DNA of 64,000 nucleotides, taken from the NCBI GenBank assembly GCA_041402045.1, contig JAWKSZ010000008.1, positions 62,001-126,000 of the forward strand. Direction: 5' to 3'. This document shows positions 60,430 to 64,000 of this stretch, piece after piece (position 1 is the stretch's first letter; every line of letters starts with the position of its first letter). Position numbers and translations under genes: made by a program. Source of the DNA: JAGQRJ01 sp041402045. GTDB taxonomy: Bacteria > Planctomycetota > J058. The notes under the pieces are model-generated. The model was given only the letters and a program-made list of their open reading frames with translations, was not told where the DNA came from and searched no databases.

Positions 60430-61612
60430 GCGCGCGCCTCCTCGCGAGCCCACGCGTCCGCAGCGAGGACCTCCTCCAAGCTGGGGGTCGGGACGCCCAG
60501 CCCCGGACCGCTGGCTGCGTGGCGCTGCATGACCTGGGCGGTGGTGCGCACGATGCTCGGGAAGTCGATAGCCCCCTCGTAGAAGGCGGTGCGGGCGACC
60601 TCGTTGGAGGCGTTGAACACGGCGCCGGACACTCCGCCGCGACGGAGGACCTCGTACGCCAGATCGACCGCCGGGAAGCGCTCCCGGTCCACCTCTTCGA
60701 AGGTCAGCGAGCCGATCTTTGCCAGGTCGAACGTGTCCGTGGCCAGCGGGCAGCGCTCAGGGAAGGTGATCGCATACTGGATCGGGACGCGCATGTCGGG
60801 CACGCCCATCTGCGCCAGGACCGAGCCATCCACGAACTCCACGAAGGAGTGCACGATGGACTGGGGATGCACCACGATCTCGATCTGGTCGGCGGGGAGC
60901 CCGAACAGCCAGCGGGCCTCGATCAGCTCCAAGGCCTTGTTCATGAGGGTCGCAGAGTCGATCGTGATGAACGGCCCCATGGACCAGGTCGGGTGTTTGA
61001 GCGCCTGCTCGCGGGTGGCCTGGGCCATCTGGTCGGCCGTCCAGGTGCGGAAAGGGCCGCCAGAGGCCGTGAGCACCAGCCGCTTGGCCTCGCGGGCCGT
61101 GCCCGAGCGCAAGCACTGGAAGATCGCGGAGTGTTCGCTGTCCACGGGGAGCAGCTCGGCGCCGTGTTCTGCGGCGAGCGCTCCGAGCAGGGGGCCAGTC
61201 AGGACCAGGCTCTCCTTGTTGCTAAGGCAGATTCGGCGCCCGTTTCGCGCGGCGGCGAGGACGGGAGGCAACCCTGCCGCGCCAGAGATCGCCGCCAGCA
61301 CGGTGTCGCAGTCCGTGTGTTCGACCAACCCCGTCGCGCCCTCGTCCCCCAGGAGGACCTCGATCCCGGTCCCCGCCAAGGCCCGCTCCAGGTGCGGCAG
61401 CGCCTCGGGGTCGGCGATCGAGACCCGGGGCACCTCGAACTCTCGGGCCTGTTGGGCGAGGAGCTCCCACTGGGACCCCGCGGCCAAGCCCACGACGCGG
61501 ACCCGCGCTGGCCCGAGGTTGCTGCACACGTCGAGGGTGCTAGTGCCAATGGATCCCGTCGACCCCAGGACCACTACGCCCTGGGGGAGCCGGTTTCGTT
61601 GGTCTTTGACAT
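60414..61612 (-). CDS. dxr: 1-deoxy-D-xylulose 5-phosphate reductoisomerase (probable one-base frameshift at the N-terminus)
   Basis: Makes methylerythritol phosphate in isoprenoid synthesis. Marks: NADPH motif VVVLGSTGSIGTSTLDV, AISGAAGLPPVLAAARNGRRICLSNKESLV, LLPVDSEHSAIFQCL, LTASGGPF, PTWSMGPFITIDSATLMNKALELIEA and IEIVVHPQSIVHSFVEF. The intact frame upstream of VVVLG has no ATG or GTG and is implausible for 70 residues. Adding one base to the G5 run at 61583-61587 gives an ATG at 61612 behind GGAG and an N-terminus MSKTNETGSPQGVVVLG. That start is used here. Otherwise a TTG at 61790 is the only option. Confidence 0.92.
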
Positions 61613-61826
61613 CGGCCGCATTCTCCGATCGCGGTGGTGGTTGGCCGATTGGGCGGATCTCCCTTGCTACGACTGGGCTTCCGCGCAGTGATCCAAGAGG
61701 ACGAAAATTTTTGGAGTTTCGGGGTTGATCCTCGGGGGTCGTGAGTATCTTTTGGGCGCTCTGGGGGGAGCACCTCCCGTTCCTTAACAAACTGTAGCAA
61801 CGCGGCCGATTGGCTTCCTTGATCCC

Positions 61827-61855
61827 TTGCGGTCAGTTCACGTGCGGCCTAGAGA
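61827..61855 (+). promoter_or_regulatory. Candidate rRNA promoter (TTGCGG-17-TAGAGA)
   Basis: Consensus-like -35 and -10 boxes at 17-bp spacing, about 520 nt before 16S and divergent to dxr. A second, weaker pair (TTGATC at 61725 and TATCTT at 61746, 15-bp spacing) lies upstream. Confidence 0.5.
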
Positions 61856-61892
61856 CGCATGCTCGAACACCCCTCGGGGCGGGCGGTGAGCG

Positions 61893-62175
61893 ATCTTAAA
61901 AAATAAATGCGCATTCGTGGGCTTGCTTCGATCTCGCAAGCACCAACTTGAGATCACATGCGACCCGACGGCAGCCGTCACCTCGAACCACGTTTCTCTG
62001 AGTGACAGCTCGCGCAGCGCGCGGCGTCCTCTCTCGAGGGCGCGACGGTCTTTAAAAAATAAAGCGCGCGTTGGTGGCTTTGCTTCGATCTCGACGAATT
62101 GAGATCACATGCGCCTCAACGAGCGTCTCAATCCCGGCGATTCGCTGACGGACGCAGCGCTCTTTGAAAATTAGT
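61893..62175 (+). promoter_or_regulatory. rRNA leader with repeated boxA-like / TTTAAAAAATAAA modules
   Basis: Two diverged direct repeats (about 61893-61963 and 62047-62114) share cttaaaaaataaa, cttgcttcgatctcg and ttgagatcacatgcg. A third short one (62159-62173, gcgctctttgaaaatta) resembles the antiterminator boxA. They likely hold promoter P1/P2 or antitermination sites. The interval 62176-62374 holds a small hairpin (gagatcc...ggatctc at about 62209) and the 5' processing-stem strand; no gene is seen. Confidence 0.55.
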
Positions 62176-62374
62176 AGCTTGCGTTTTGGGTGTATGAGAT
62201 CCACTCACGGATCTCAACCTGGTCAACCCACTCAGGGGCTGGCATCGCGCCAATGTCAGGCAACCCTGAACGCATATCGGGTCGTAGAAGCAACTCACAC
62301 TAGCGGTGCGCCTCAGCAAGCTGGTGTCTTCGATCGTTTGCGTTCCAGTAATTATTACGTCAGTATTGAACTTC

Positions 62375-64000
<1,626 letters not shown>

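Overview
The window is a high-GC (about 70 percent), gene-dense bacterial segment that ends in a 16S rRNA gene. It most likely comes from a member of the Planctomycetota. The evidence is a secreted DUF1549/DUF1553 (PSCyt2/PSD1) protein, several Ser/Thr kinases combined with FGE/SUMF1, FHA, WD40 or DUF4388 domains, many secreted or lipoprotein beta-propeller and HEAT proteins of types common in that phylum, and 16S features such as the GCGAAACCC variant. The 16S 3' end carries CACCTCC, so Shine-Dalgarno initiation is available, and many genes do have GGAGG-like sites. Other genes have a TAnnnT -10 box only 6-7 nt before the start codon and look leaderless.

Layout. 1-4058: a divergent pair, a pseudokinase-FGE fusion (running off the left edge) and guaA, followed by an HtrA-type lipoprotein protease. 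4075-11679: a metal-efflux locus, with outer-membrane factor, HME-type RND pump, His-rich membrane-fusion lipoprotein and a (Gly-His)n protein on the minus strand, plus a divergent His-rich lipoprotein. 12347-16507: hydrolase and Pmp3-like protein, metallophosphoesterase, then ftsY-nusB-ribH. 16635-23464: large secreted proteins (PQQ-like propeller, PPC-domain protein, DUF1549/1553 protein) and an Rpn-type nuclease relic. 24136-31653: purQ-nadB, a WD40 kinase with a CPBP membrane protease, and thiG-thiS. 32009-39641: secreted and HEAT proteins, GH13 amylase, VOC protein, FGE protein, CsgG-like lipoprotein and a LysM-SleB hydrolase. 41125-50241: secreted proteins, glycosyltransferase, a short sigma-like membrane protein, an FHA-kinase-DUF4388 protein, a hydrolase, a broken argG-like gene, a lipoprotein and a methyltransferase. 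50259-51956: a beta-propeller lipoprotein behind a textbook cobalamin riboswitch. 52111-57492: a sigma-54 activator, adenosine deaminase and a TPR protein. 58112-61612: an Sm-like small protein, rseP and dxr. 61613-64000: rRNA promoter/leader, 16S and the start of the spacer.

The most distinctive point is the cobalamin riboswitch directly upstream of a YncE-like propeller lipoprotein. This recalls the riboswitch-linked, B12-binding BtuG lipoproteins of Bacteroides but lies in a planctomycete-type genome, so it is a candidate B12 capture system. The second is a rich set of palindromic intergenic elements. At least three share one core with different terminal inverted repeats that begin CTAG or YTAG, and two of them supply the stop codon of the neighbouring gene.

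Caution: six otherwise intact-looking features carry one-base (rarely two-base) deletions, mostly in G or C runs (the propeller/HEAT gene at 16635, the HEAT gene at 32746, the SleB gene, the argG-like gene, the dxr N-terminus and the conserved 5' box of 16S). Residual long-read error is a real possibility, so those genes should not be called pseudogenes on this evidence alone.
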